DNA of 64,000 nucleotides from Xanthobacter sp. YC-JY1 (GTDB lineage: Bacteria; Pseudomonadota; Alphaproteobacteria; Rhizobiales; Xanthobacteraceae). Where the stretch lies: NCBI RefSeq assembly GCF_021730305.1, contig NZ_CP032674.1, forward strand, positions 4,883,001 through 4,947,000. The letters run 5' to 3'. The first letter of the stretch is position 1. Every line of letters begins with the position of its first letter. The position numbers were made by a program, and so were the translations under genes. The notes beneath the pieces were generated by a model that was not told the origin of the DNA, did not search any database, and was given only the letters and a program-made list of their open reading frames with translations. Shown here in pieces: positions 26,043 to 36,230 of the stretch.

Positions 26043-28043
26043 ATGAACGTGTCCCTTCCTCCGCCCGTGGCGGAAGCCGGCGAGGCGCCGCTGATCCAGC
26101 TCAAGGGCGTATGGCGCGAATATCCCTCCGGCGAGGGCACCATTGCCGCGCTCAAGGGCCTCGACCTCGACATCGCCCGCGGCGAGATGGTGGCCATCGT
26201 CGGCGCCTCGGGCTCCGGCAAGTCGACCCTCATGAACATCCTCGGCTGCCTCGACCGGCCCACCTCCGGTAGCTACCGGGTGAGCGGCAAGGAGACCGCG
26301 GCGCTGGAGCCGGACGAGCTGGCGGCGCTCAGGCGCGAGCATTTCGGCTTCATCTTCCAGCGCTACCATCTGCTCGGGGAACTCTCTGCCCTCGGTAATG
26401 TGGAGATCCCGGCCGTCTATGCCGGCGCCAATGCCGAGGCGCGGCGCGAGCGGGCCGAAGCCATCCTCGCGCGGCTCGGCATGGCGGATCGCACTGGCCA
26501 CCGGCCGGGCCAGCTTTCCGGCGGCCAGCAGCAGCGCGTGTCCATCGCCCGCGCACTCATGAACGGCGCCGACGTGATCCTCGCCGACGAGCCCACCGGC
26601 GCGCTCGATTCCCGCAGCGGCGCCGAGGTGCTGCGCATCCTCGACGAGCTGAATGCGGAAGGCCGCACCATCATCATCGTCACCCACGACATGAAGGTGG
26701 CCGAGCGGGCCCAACGGGTGATCGAGATCCGTGACGGCGAGATCGTCGCCGACCGCCCCTCGGCCGCCGCCCGCACCCGCATCGTGAGCGAGCCCAAGCC
26801 CGCCGCGGCACCGGCCTCGCGCCTCGCGCGCTGGCGGGCCTTCGGGGACCGGCTCTACGAGGCCTTCATCATGGCGCTGCTGGCCATGAACGCCCACCGG
26901 CTGCGCACCTTCCTCACCATGCTCGGCATCATCATCGGCATCGCCTCGGTGGTGTGCGTGGTGGCGCTGGGCGAGGGCTCGCGGCAGAAGGTGCTCGCCA
27001 ACATCTCCAGCCTCGGCACCAACACGCTGGAGATCTTCGCCGGCCGCACCTTCGGCGATACGCGATCGGGCAAGATCACCACGCTGGTGGTGGCGGACGC
27101 CGACGCCCTCGCCCGCCAGCATTATGTGGCGGCGGTGACGCCCACCGTTTCCAAATCCACCACCGTGCGCTTCGGCGGCACCGAGGCCAGCGCCCTCATC
27201 AACGGCGTGGGCGAAGGCTATTTCGCCGCCAAGGGCGTGCGGCTGACGCAGGGCCGGCTGTTCGACGCCGACAGCGTGCGCGCCCGTACCCTCGAGGCGG
27301 TGATCGACGAGAACACCCGCAAGACCCTGTTCGCGGACGTGCCCGGCGGCCCGCTCGGCAAGGTGATCCTCATCGGCGACGTGTTCGCCCGCGTGGTGGG
27401 GGTGGCGGCGCCGCAGCAGGGCGGGTTCGGATCGAGCCAGAACCTCTCCGTCTACCTGCCCTACACCTCGGTGCAGTCGCGCTTCGTCGGCTCCAACTCG
27501 CTGCGCTCCATCACCGTGAAGGTCGCCGACGACGCGCCCATGGATGTGGCCGAGCAGCAGGTGACGCGCTTCCTCACGCAGCGCCACGGCACCAAGGACT
27601 TCTTCATCATCAACACCGACGACATCCGCAACACCATCACCGCCACCACCGAGACCATGACGGTGCTGATCGCGGCCATCGCCGTCATCTCCCTCATCGT
27701 CGGCGGCATTGGGGTGATGAACATCATGCTGGTGTCGGTGTCGGAGCGGGTGGGGGAGATCGGCGTGCGCATGGCGGTGGGCGCGCGGCAGAGCGACATC
27801 CTCAACCAGTTCCTCATCGAGGCGGTGCTGGTGTGCCTCGTGGGCGGCGTCACCGGCATCGCGCTGGCGCTGGGGTTCGGCGTGCTGTTCGCCTATTCAG
27901 GCTCCAACTTCACGCTGATCTATTCGGCGAGTTCCATCATCGCCGCCGTGGTGTGCTCCAGCCTCATCGGGGTCGGCTTCGGCTATCTGCCCGCGCGCAA
28001 CGCCTCGCGGCTCGACCCGGTGACCGCGCTGGCGCGGGACTGA
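26043..28043 (+). CDS. macB: MacB-like ABC exporter (ATPase fused to permease)
   Basis: A 666-residue inner-membrane protein. The N-terminal ABC domain has Walker [10 protein letters not shown] (54-62), signature [15 protein letters not shown] and Walker [13 protein letters not shown]. Four membrane segments follow, one after the ATPase ([18 protein letters not shown]) and three at the C-terminus, around a periplasmic MacB_PCD domain. This is the MacB/PvdT architecture, which uses ATP to drive export from the periplasm through the adaptor and outer-membrane channel encoded just upstream. The gap from the adaptor gene is 13 bp. Confidence 0.93.
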   Translation: MNVSLPPPVAEAGEAPLIQLKGVWREYPSGEGTIAALKGLDLDIARGEMVAIVGASGSGKSTLMNILGCLDRPTSGSYRVSGKETAALEPDELAALRREHFGFIFQRYHLLGELSALGNVEIPAVYAGANAEARRERAEAILARLGMADRTGHRPGQLSGGQQQRVSIARALMNGADVILADEPTGALDSRSGAEVLRILDELNAEGRTIIIVTHDMKVAERAQRVIEIRDGEIVADRPSAAARTRIVSEPKPAAAPASRLARWRAFGDRLYEAFIMALLAMNAHRLRTFLTMLGIIIGIASVVCVVALGEGSRQKVLANISSLGTNTLEIFAGRTFGDTRSGKITTLVVADADALARQHYVAAVTPTVSKSTTVRFGGTEASALINGVGEGYFAAKGVRLTQGRLFDADSVRARTLEAVIDENTRKTLFADVPGGPLGKVILIGDVFARVVGVAAPQQGGFGSSQNLSVYLPYTSVQSRFVGSNSLRSITVKVADDAPMDVAEQQVTRFLTQRHGTKDFFIINTDDIRNTITATTETMTVLIAAIAVISLIVGGIGVMNIMLVSVSERVGEIGVRMAVGARQSDILNQFLIEAVLVCLVGGVTGIALALGFGVLFAYSGSNFTLIYSASSIIAAVVCSSLIGVGFGYLPARNASRLDPVTALARD

Positions 28044-28050
28044 CGCGCCC

Positions 28051-28908
28051 TCACCGCCGCCGCAGCCAGCGGCCGAAGCCGCGCCGCGGACGCGCCTTGC
28101 GGACGGCCGCCTCCCGCTGCGCGGCCTCCGCCTGCGCCGCTTCGGCCTCATCCGTCTCGGCCTGGCGCACCCGCTCCAGCGCCCGATCCGCGATGGCCAC
28201 GAGGGCGGGATCGCCCGACGCGCGCAAGCCCTCCGCCGCCAGCCGGCAGAAATCCGGGACGGCGGTCTCCATCGAGCGGGCGAACCAGGCGATGGCCTCT
28301 TCCGCCGCGCCGTCCGCATAGCGCGTGCGGGCGTAATCGAACTGGCCGCGATAATCCCCGCCCAGCGCCGCGCGGCGATACCAGCGGCGCGCGGCCACGG
28401 GATCGGCCGGGCGGCCCCAGCCCTGCTCCAGGAAGCGGCCGACCATGGCCATGGCCTTGGGATGCCCCCGCCGCGCCGCCCGCACGAACCAGTGGAGCGC
28501 GCGGGCGGGATCGGCGGCGAAATCGTCCGCATTGACCAGCAGGGTGCCGAGGTTGAACTGCGCCCAGACATGCCCCTCGACTGCGGCCGCGCGATAGCGG
28601 CGCCCGGCCGCGTCGAAGTCGCGCGGCACGCCCCAGCCCAGCTCATGGCAGCGGCCGACCATGTTCACCCCGTCGAGGCTGCCCGCATCGGCGGCGATGA
28701 CGAACCAGCGGTACGCGGCCTGCGGATCGCGCGCGACGCCGGTGCCGTCCAGCAGCATCTGGCCATACACCACCTGCGCGCTCCGGATGCCATTGTGCGC
28801 CGCCGCCCGCACCAGCGCGGCGCTCCGCGCCGGCTCGGCGGAAAGCTCCGCGCGCAGCTCATCCGCGCTCATGCCCTTCAAGGCGCTGTAGGAAATCCGC
28901 TCGTTCAT
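28051..28908 (-). CDS. Sel1-like (TPR) repeat protein
   Basis: A soluble protein of about 285 residues made of helical pairs. Sel1 units are visible from about 40 to 215 (GTGVARDPQAAYRWFVIAA, WGVPRDFDAAGRRYRAAAV, FAADPARALHWFVRAARRG, WGRPADPVAARRWYRRAAL), each with the A-x-x-W/Y-x-x-x-A pattern. The C-terminus is Ala/Glu/Arg-rich and probably coiled. The start is the ATG at 28908. It converges on macB with a 7-bp gap. Such proteins are scaffolds; no partner can be named. Confidence 0.82.
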   Translation of the reverse strand: MNERISYSALKGMSADELRAELSAEPARSAALVRAAAHNGIRSAQVVYGQMLLDGTGVARDPQAAYRWFVIAADAGSLDGVNMVGRCHELGWGVPRDFDAAGRRYRAAAVEGHVWAQFNLGTLLVNADDFAADPARALHWFVRAARRGHPKAMAMVGRFLEQGWGRPADPVAARRWYRRAALGGDYRGQFDYARTRYADGAAEEAIAWFARSMETAVPDFCRLAAEGLRASGDPALVAIADRALERVRQAETDEAEAAQAEAAQREAAVRKARPRRGFGRWLRRR

Positions 28909-29384
28909 GCTGCCGCCCCGTCGCCGCCCGCGAGGGGTCGGAAGACGGGCGATTGACCGTCGCACCGGGCCGCCCTGTCAACCCGGCGGCGGCAGTTCTT
29001 AAATGGAAGAATTATGAATTGGAATGGCTATAGCCGATGTAATCATGTGTAGCACTGCGTATTACATCGTCTCCATAAGCCGTTTTTCCGCCTTTCTTAG
29101 ACCCGATCAAAAACATAATCGTTGCGCTGCGGAATGTGTGGACCTTATACCTCCTGCAACAGATTGATGACCGCGATTACATGGCCCCGATGAGAGCGGC
29201 CAGAGACTCCCTACAGCCAAGATCACGCCGGACAGACCAGGACTGCGTCTTGAAGCCATTCGTTTCTGCCAGATATTTCACCACAACTTATTCGCGAACA
29301 TCCTCATCTCTCAAATATTGACGATGTGAGCCCGTGGCGCGCCGCCGCCGATTGCCGGGCCTTCTCACCTTACGGGGAAAGATC
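28909..29384. promoter_or_regulatory. AT-rich region upstream of the first siderophore receptor
   Basis: About 475 bp without a supported gene and with much lower GC than its surroundings. It contains AATTGGAAT (29017-29025), a perfect palindrome GGCTATAGCC (29026-29035) and a long-armed inverted repeat (29035-29069), packed side by side about 320 bp upstream of the receptor start. These are candidates for iron-responsive control. An open frame at 29136-29321 has no coding character. Confidence 0.5.
29035..29069. repeat. Inverted repeat CGATGTAAT / ATTACATCG
   Basis: A perfect 9-bp inverted repeat, left arm 29035-29043 and right arm 29061-29069, separated by 17 nt. It could form a hairpin or be a two-half-site operator. 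Confidence 0.6.
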
Positions 29385-31739
29385 ATGGGAGCGTTGAGCA
29401 CACTTCGGCCCGCCATGTCGCGTTCGACGGTGAGCGCCGGCCTTGCGATGACCCTGTCGGCGGTGCCGCTGGCGGAGGCCTTCGCGCAGCAAGCGACCGC
29501 CCCCTCGGGCACCGACGCGGACCTGCCGACCATCGTCGTCGACGCCGATGGCGAGCCGGTCAATTCGCTCGAGGCGACCACCGGGCTCTCGCGCCTGCCC
29601 GGCACCCTCCAGGACACGCCGCAGACCGTCACCGTCATCTCCCAGCAGACCATGCAGCAGCAGGGCGTGACGACCTTGGAGCAGGCGCTGCGCAACGTTC
29701 CGGGCGTCACCGTCGGCATCGGCGAGGGCGGCGGCGGCATGAACGGCGACCAGTTCCGCATCCGCGGCTTCCAGGCCAAGGGCGACGTCTTCGTCAACGG
29801 CCTGCGCGACTTCGGCGTCTATGTGCGCGACAGCTTCGCCTACGAGAACGTGGAGGTGTTCAAGGGGCCAAGCTCGGAGAGCTTCGGCTCCGGCACCACG
29901 GGCGGCGCCATCAACATGCAGCTGAAGCAGGCGCATCGCGGCGACAAGTATGACGTGGACGGCCAGTTCGGCTCCGGCCCGCTCTATCGCGGCGTGTTCG
30001 ACTTCAACAAGCAGATCGACGACACCACGGCGGCCCGCATCGTCGGCATGTTCAACGATCAGGACATCGTGGACCGCGACCATGTGGAGGCCAACCGTTA
30101 CGGCCTCATGGGCTCGCTGGGCTTCGGCCTCGGCACCAACCAGACGCTCTATCTCAACTATCTCTACCAGCACGGCGACCGCACGCCGGATTACGGCGTG
30201 CCCGTGGTGACGCCGCTGTTCAACGACGTGAAGAAGTTCGGTGCCGTCGGCCAGCCGGTGACGGAATGGGGCGTGCCGCGCTCCAATTTCTACGGCAAGG
30301 AGACCGACCGCGACATCACCGACACCAACATGTTCACGGCGAACTACAAGAAAGAGATCAACGACTGGCTGACCTTCACCAACGACAGCCGCGTCGGCTA
30401 CTACACGCGTGATTTCGCGACCTCCGTCCCCGGCTGCAGCAACGGCTCCACCAACACCGTGCCCGCGACGCCGAAGACCTATGCCGCGAGTTGCACCGGC
30501 CAGTTCTTCGCCGGCAACAACCCGGCCATCACCTTCGGCGGCGGCAATCCCGGCTATCTGCAGGAGAGCCTCGCGGCCGAGAATGTCGCGACCATGGTCG
30601 CCAAGTTCAACACCGGATTCCTGCGGCACGAGCTGGTGGCGGGCATCGACTATTACTTCGTCAACGACAGCCGCAACCTGATTGCCCTTTCCGGCAGCAA
30701 GGGCCTCTCCACCATCTGGAACCCGGTCTACGCCAATACGACCGGCTACTTCCTCTATGAGAACCCGTTTGGCAACAACGGCCAGAAGATCAGCAACACC
30801 TACGATTTCGGCGCCTTCGCCAGCGATCGCATCTGGTTCACCGACCAGCTCTCCATCCTCGGCGGCATCCGCTGGGACAATTACTCCACCGACTACAAAT
30901 ACTGGTGCGTGGACGCGCAGGGAACCTCCACCGTGCCGGGCTGCCTGAAAAGCAAGGGCACCTGGATCTATGCGGATTCCGACACCCGCTTCTTCAGCCC
31001 CAAGGCCTCGCTGATCTGGGAGCCCACCAAGACCCAGACCTATTATGTCTCCTACGCCAAGTCCTTCAGCCCGCAGGGCGGCTTCCCGACCAACGACGTG
31101 ACCGTCGTCAATCCTGTGCAGAACAATCTCTCGCCGGAAGACAACGAGACGTGGGAGGCCGGCGCCAAGGTCTCGGTGCTGGACGGCAGGCTCGGCCTCA
31201 CGGCCGCGCTCTTCCGCATCGACAAGAGCAACGTCTTCTACACCGATCCCGTCACCGGCGATTCCGTGGAGAGCGGCGAGAACCAGCGCGTGCAGGGCGT
31301 CGAACTGGGCGTGACCGGCACCATCACCGACGCCTGGACCATCCAGGCCGGCTACGCCTATTACGCCAGCGAAATCCTCACCTCGACCACGCTGAGCTAT
31401 GTGGGCAATCAGGTACCCTTCGTCTCGCCCAACAACTTCACCTTGTGGACCACCTACGATCTCATCAAGGGCGGCGTGGTGCGGGCCATCCCCGGCCAGC
31501 TTCTGGTGGGCGGCGGCATCACCTATGCCGACGGCTATTTCACCAACAGCGCCAATACGGCCATCATTCCCGAGACCTTCTCGCTCGATGCGCTGATCTC
31601 GTACAAGCACGAGAATTACCGTGTGGCGCTCAACGGATACAACCTCACCAACGCGCTGAACTACTCGGCCGGCTGGGGCAACCGCGCCATTCCCGCCTCG
31701 GGCCGCTCCTTCACCCTGAGCGTCGGCTACACCTTCTAG
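29385..31739 (+). CDS. TonB-dependent siderophore receptor (Fiu/PiuA-like)
   Basis: An outer-membrane ferric-siderophore receptor of about 784 residues. The ATG at 29385 follows GGGGAAAG and gives a signal peptide ending near AFAQ. A TonB box is likely in ADLPTIVVDAD. The plug domain runs about 65-170 (DTPQTVTVISQQTMQQQ, RNVPGVTVG, FRIRGFQAKGDVFVNG, YENVEVFKGPSS) and the barrel ends with SFTLSVGYTF. No extra N-terminal signalling domain is present. It is followed by a PiuC/YbiX-type dioxygenase gene, the same pairing as fiu-ybiX and piuA-piuC, which suggests catecholate-type substrates. Confidence 0.93.
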   Translation: MGALSTLRPAMSRSTVSAGLAMTLSAVPLAEAFAQQATAPSGTDADLPTIVVDADGEPVNSLEATTGLSRLPGTLQDTPQTVTVISQQTMQQQGVTTLEQALRNVPGVTVGIGEGGGGMNGDQFRIRGFQAKGDVFVNGLRDFGVYVRDSFAYENVEVFKGPSSESFGSGTTGGAINMQLKQAHRGDKYDVDGQFGSGPLYRGVFDFNKQIDDTTAARIVGMFNDQDIVDRDHVEANRYGLMGSLGFGLGTNQTLYLNYLYQHGDRTPDYGVPVVTPLFNDVKKFGAVGQPVTEWGVPRSNFYGKETDRDITDTNMFTANYKKEINDWLTFTNDSRVGYYTRDFATSVPGCSNGSTNTVPATPKTYAASCTGQFFAGNNPAITFGGGNPGYLQESLAAENVATMVAKFNTGFLRHELVAGIDYYFVNDSRNLIALSGSKGLSTIWNPVYANTTGYFLYENPFGNNGQKISNTYDFGAFASDRIWFTDQLSILGGIRWDNYSTDYKYWCVDAQGTSTVPGCLKSKGTWIYADSDTRFFSPKASLIWEPTKTQTYYVSYAKSFSPQGGFPTNDVTVVNPVQNNLSPEDNETWEAGAKVSVLDGRLGLTAALFRIDKSNVFYTDPVTGDSVESGENQRVQGVELGVTGTITDAWTIQAGYAYYASEILTSTTLSYVGNQVPFVSPNNFTLWTTYDLIKGGVVRAIPGQLLVGGGITYADGYFTNSANTAIIPETFSLDALISYKHENYRVALNGYNLTNALNYSAGWGNRAIPASGRSFTLSVGYTF

Positions 31740-31765
31740 TGGCCCTTCGCTGACCCCTCACGATC

Positions 31766-31795
31766 CGGCGGCGCGGTCAGATGGCCGGGCCGCCG
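31766..31795 (+). terminator. Hairpin with T run between receptor and PiuC genes
   Basis: A 7-bp stem CGGCGGC (31766-31772) / GCCGCCG (31789-31795) is followed 7 nt later by TTTTT (31803-31807), 10 bp before the next start codon. It looks like a terminator or attenuator that would lower expression of the dioxygenase relative to the receptor. Confidence 0.45.
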
Positions 31796-31816
31796 CTCCC
31801 CGTTTTTGGATGCGCG

Positions 31817-32500
31817 ATGCTCGTTGAAATCCCGAACCTGCTCAATGCGACCGAGGTCGCCCACTGCCGCCGCGTGCTGGAAGCTTCCGCGTGGGTGGAT
31901 GGCCGCGTGACGGCCGGCGAGCAGGCGGCCAAGTCCAAGCAGAATTTGCAGATCCCCGTGGACTCGGCCGAGGCGCTCGAGCTGGGCGACCTCATATTGC
32001 GGGCGTTGGGCCGCAATCCGGTCTTCAACTCGGCGGCCATGCCGCTCCATGTGCTGCCGCCCCTGTTCAACCGCTACGACGTGGGCATGAAGTTCGGCGC
32101 CCATGTGGATGGCGCCATCCGCGCCGTGCCGGGCGCGGGCCGGCGGATGCGGGCGGATGTCTCCACCACCGTCTTCCTCACCGATCCCGCCGACTATGAC
32201 GGCGGCGAACTGCTGATCGAGGACAGTTTCGGTGTCCACGAGGTGAAGCTGCCGGCCGGTCATGCGGTGGTCTATCCCGCCAGCAGCCTGCACAGCGTGC
32301 GCGAGATCACCCGCGGCAGCCGCTGGGGCTCCTTCTTCTGGACCCAGTCCATGATCCCGGACGATGGCCGCCGGGCCCTGCTCTACGACCTCGACCTCGC
32401 CATCATGGCCGTGCGCAGCCGCCTGCCGGACGAGGAGCCGGCGGTGCTCCAGCTCACCAACGTCTATCACAACCTGCTCAGGAGCTGGGCGCAGATGTGA
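31817..32500 (+). CDS. piuC: Fe(II)/2-oxoglutarate-dependent dioxygenase, PiuC/YbiX family
   Basis: A 227-residue cytoplasmic PKHD-type hydroxylase, the usual length of YbiX/PiuC. The iron facial triad is His96 and Asp98 (KFGAHVDGAIR) and His159 (SSLHSVREI), with Arg169 placed to bind 2-oxoglutarate. Its role in iron uptake is not fully established; the gene regularly accompanies Fiu/PiuA receptors, as here. Start ATG 31817. Confidence 0.93.
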   Translation: MLVEIPNLLNATEVAHCRRVLEASAWVDGRVTAGEQAAKSKQNLQIPVDSAEALELGDLILRALGRNPVFNSAAMPLHVLPPLFNRYDVGMKFGAHVDGAIRAVPGAGRRMRADVSTTVFLTDPADYDGGELLIEDSFGVHEVKLPAGHAVVYPASSLHSVREITRGSRWGSFFWTQSMIPDDGRRALLYDLDLAIMAVRSRLPDEEPAVLQLTNVYHNLLRSWAQM

Positions 32501-32523
32501 GGAGGCCCGCGCGGCGCCGGCGC

Positions 32524-32967
32524 CTACTGGTTGATCTCCGGCTCCACCAGCTTCGCCAGATTGCGCAGGGATTCCTGCCAGCCGAGATAGCAGGCCTCGA
32601 CGGGAATGACGTCGGGAATACCGGACTGCGTGATGTCCACCTCGGTGCCCATGGAGACCTTCTTCAGCACGATGGTCACCTCGATGTCGCCGGGCAAGGC
32701 GGGATTGTCGAAGCGGTCGGTGTAGCGCACCAGCGCGCCGGGAACGAGCTCGAGGAACTCACCCCCGAAGGCATCGCTGTGGCCGGTCGTGAAGTTGCGG
32801 AAGGACATGCGGAAGGTGCCACCCACCACAGGATCGAGATGATGCACCGTGCAGGTGAAGCCGTTGGGCGGCAGCCACTTGGCGAGGGCATCGGCCTCGA
32901 TGAAGGCGCGATAGACCTTCTCCGGGCTGGCGGTGAGGATGCGGTGCAGGCGCGCGGTTCCGGGCAT
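32524..32967 (-). CDS. SRPBCC (AHSA1-type) family protein
   Basis: A 147-residue cytoplasmic protein of the START/Aha1 C-terminal fold. It begins with the usual motif (ILTASPEKVYRAFIEADALAKWLPP) and ends with GWQESLRNLAKLVEP. Such proteins have a hydrophobic cavity; many are paired with ArsR regulators, but none is adjacent here. It converges on piuC. The ribosome site is GGGAGA. Function unknown. Confidence 0.85.
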   Translation of the reverse strand: MPGTARLHRILTASPEKVYRAFIEADALAKWLPPNGFTCTVHHLDPVVGGTFRMSFRNFTTGHSDAFGGEFLELVPGALVRYTDRFDNPALPGDIEVTIVLKKVSMGTEVDITQSGIPDVIPVEACYLGWQESLRNLAKLVEPEINQ

Positions 32968-33062
32968 GTCTTGATCTCCCTTCCAGGGCGGCGGCGCCGC
33001 CCGTCACCCTGAAGGACGGACGGCGCAGGGCACTCCCGACAGTCGCGCGCGCGTTTTCCCGC

Positions 33063-35276
33063 TCACCCCACCTCAGGCAGGCGGTGGATGTATTTGTCGA
33101 GGGTGATGGGATAGTCCCGCACCCGCACGCCCGTGGCGTTGTAGAGCGCATTGGCCACCGCCGCGCCCACCCCGCACAGGCCGAGCTCGCCCACGCCCTT
33201 CGCCTTCATGGGCGAGGAGATGGGATCGGCCTCGTCGAGGAAGATCACCTCCTGATGCGGGATGTCCGCATGCACGGGCACTTCGTAGCCGACGAGGTCG
33301 TGATTGACGAAGAAGCCGTGCCGCGTGTCCACGGCCAGTTCCTCGAACAGCGCGGCGCCGACGCCCATGGTCATGGCGCCGATCACCTGGCTGCGGGCGG
33401 TCTTGGGGTTCAGGATGCGCCCGGCGGCGCACACCGCCAGCATGCGGCGCACCCGCGCCTCGCCGGTGGCCGCATCCACCGCCATCTCCACGAAATGTCC
33501 GGCGAAGGTGGATTGCTGGTAGCGCTTGGCGAGGTCGCCATACTCGATGGTGTCCTCGGCCGTCAGCCCCTCCGCGCCCGCCGCCTGCGCCAGCGGCACG
33601 GCGCGGTTGCCCGCGCGCACCTCGCCATCGGCGAACACCGCCTCCTTGGAATTGAAGCCGAGCTTGCGGGCCACCTCCTCGCGCAGCTTCACGCAGGCGG
33701 CATAGACGCCCGAGGTGGCGTTGTTGGCGCCCCACTGGCCGCCCGAGCCGCAGGAGGCGGGGAGCGCGGAATCCCCCAGCACCACGCGCACCCTGTCCAG
33801 CGGCACGCCCATCATCTCCGCCGCCGTCTGGGCGAGGATGGTGTAGCTGCCGGTGCCGATGTCGGTCATGGCGGTCTCGACCGTCACCCGGCCCTCGCCG
33901 TCGAGCCGCACCCGTGCGCCGGACTTCATGAGGAGGTTGTTGCGGAAGCCCACGGCCATGCCGATGCCGATCAGAAGATCGCCCTCGCGCACCTGTCCGG
34001 GCTTCGGACTGCGCCGGCTCCAGCCGAACCGCTCGGCGCCGAGGCGCAAGCAGGCGACCAGCTGGCGCTGGGAGAAGGGCCGGTCGGGATTTTCGGGGTC
34101 GCGCTCGGTGTCGTTGAGGATGCGGAACTCCACCGGGTCCAGCCCCAGCTTCTCCGCCATCTCGTCCATGGCCACTTCCAGCGCCATCAGGCCGGGCGCC
34201 TCGCCCGGCGCGCGCATGGCGTTGCCTTCCGGCAGGTGGAGGGTGGCGAGCCGCATGGCGGTGAGGCGGTGGGCGCCGGCATAGAGCAGCCGGGTCTGGT
34301 TGACCGCCGTCTCCAGCCCGCCGCCGGGCAGGTCGCCGGACCAGCTTTCGTGACCCATGGCGGTGATGCGCCCGTCGCGCTCCGCGCCGATGCGGATGCG
34401 CTGGATGGTGGCGGGACGGTGGGTGGTGTTGTTGAACATGAGGTGCCCGTGCAGCGCCACCTTCACCGGCCGCCCCGCCGCCCGCGCACCCAGAGCCGCG
34501 AGGAGGGCGTCGGCGCGGACGAACAGTTTGCCGCCAAACCCGCCGCCGATATAGGGCGAGATCAGGCGCACCTTCTCCTTGGGCAGGCCGAGCATCTTGG
34601 CGAGGTCGCCCCGGCCCCACTCGACCATCTGGTTGGAGGTCCACACCGTCAGCCGGTCGCCCTCCCAGGCGGCGGTGGTGGCGTGGGGCTCCATCATGGC
34701 GTGGGCCTGGTCGGGGGTCGAATAGGTGGCGTCCAGGCGGACCGGGGCGGCGGCGAAGGCGCCGTTGAAATCCCCCACCATTGTGTCGGCCGGCCCGCCC
34801 ATGCCGTCGCCCTTCTCAGGTCTAACGGCGCCGTCCATGGCCTTGGCGAGATCGAAGGCGCCGGCGACGGGGGCATAGGCCACCTTCACCAGCGCCGCCG
34901 CCGCACGGGCCTGCTCGAACGTATCGGCCACCACCAGCGCGACCGCCTGGTGATAATGCTCCACCTCCGGCCCGGCGATGAGGTGGGCGGTGTTGAAATT
35001 GCCCTTCTTCAGCGGTCCGGCATTGGCGGCGGTGACGATGGCAAGGACGCCCGGCGCCGCCTCGGCCGCCGAGGCATCGATGGCGGTGATGCGGCCTTTC
35101 GCGGTGGTCGCGCCCACCACGAAGCCATGGGCGGCGGCGGGCGCCACGTCGTGGCGCTCATGGGCGTAGGGGGCCGTGCCGGTGGTCTTGAACGGCCCGT
35201 CGATGCGCGAAGCCGGCTGCCCCACGACCTTCATCTGGTCGATGGGATTGAGGGTGGCGGGATGCTCGAACTTCAT
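33063..35276 (-). CDS. paoC: Molybdopterin-binding subunit of a periplasmic aldehyde oxidoreductase (PaoC-like, xanthine oxidase family)
   Basis: The 737-residue catalytic subunit. It has the aldehyde-oxidase a/b hammerhead N-terminal domain and the Mo-cofactor domain with GGGFGGKLFV, THRPATIQRIR, CGSGGQWGANNATSG and the catalytic Glu in MKAKGVGELGLCG near the C-terminus. Length matches PaoC (YagR). It lacks a signal peptide, as expected if it is exported with the Tat-tagged iron-sulfur subunit. Order on the minus strand is paoA-paoB-paoC with 3-4-bp overlaps or gaps. The substrate is probably an aromatic aldehyde (family knowledge). Confidence 0.92.
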   Translation of the reverse strand: MKFEHPATLNPIDQMKVVGQPASRIDGPFKTTGTAPYAHERHDVAPAAAHGFVVGATTAKGRITAIDASAAEAAPGVLAIVTAANAGPLKKGNFNTAHLIAGPEVEHYHQAVALVVADTFEQARAAAALVKVAYAPVAGAFDLAKAMDGAVRPEKGDGMGGPADTMVGDFNGAFAAAPVRLDATYSTPDQAHAMMEPHATTAAWEGDRLTVWTSNQMVEWGRGDLAKMLGLPKEKVRLISPYIGGGFGGKLFVRADALLAALGARAAGRPVKVALHGHLMFNNTTHRPATIQRIRIGAERDGRITAMGHESWSGDLPGGGLETAVNQTRLLYAGAHRLTAMRLATLHLPEGNAMRAPGEAPGLMALEVAMDEMAEKLGLDPVEFRILNDTERDPENPDRPFSQRQLVACLRLGAERFGWSRRSPKPGQVREGDLLIGIGMAVGFRNNLLMKSGARVRLDGEGRVTVETAMTDIGTGSYTILAQTAAEMMGVPLDRVRVVLGDSALPASCGSGGQWGANNATSGVYAACVKLREEVARKLGFNSKEAVFADGEVRAGNRAVPLAQAAGAEGLTAEDTIEYGDLAKRYQQSTFAGHFVEMAVDAATGEARVRRMLAVCAAGRILNPKTARSQVIGAMTMGVGAALFEELAVDTRHGFFVNHDLVGYEVPVHADIPHQEVIFLDEADPISSPMKAKGVGELGLCGVGAAVANALYNATGVRVRDYPITLDKYIHRLPEVG

Positions 35277-35279
35277 CGC

Positions 35280-36226
<947 letters not shown>

Positions 36227-36230
<4 letters not shown>

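Noticed and set aside
29136-29321. A 61-residue frame upstream of the first siderophore receptor
   Set aside because: No similarity and no coding-type base composition; probably leader DNA.
29370-31610. A 746-residue open frame opposite the first TonB receptor
   Set aside because: Antisense shadow with biased composition.
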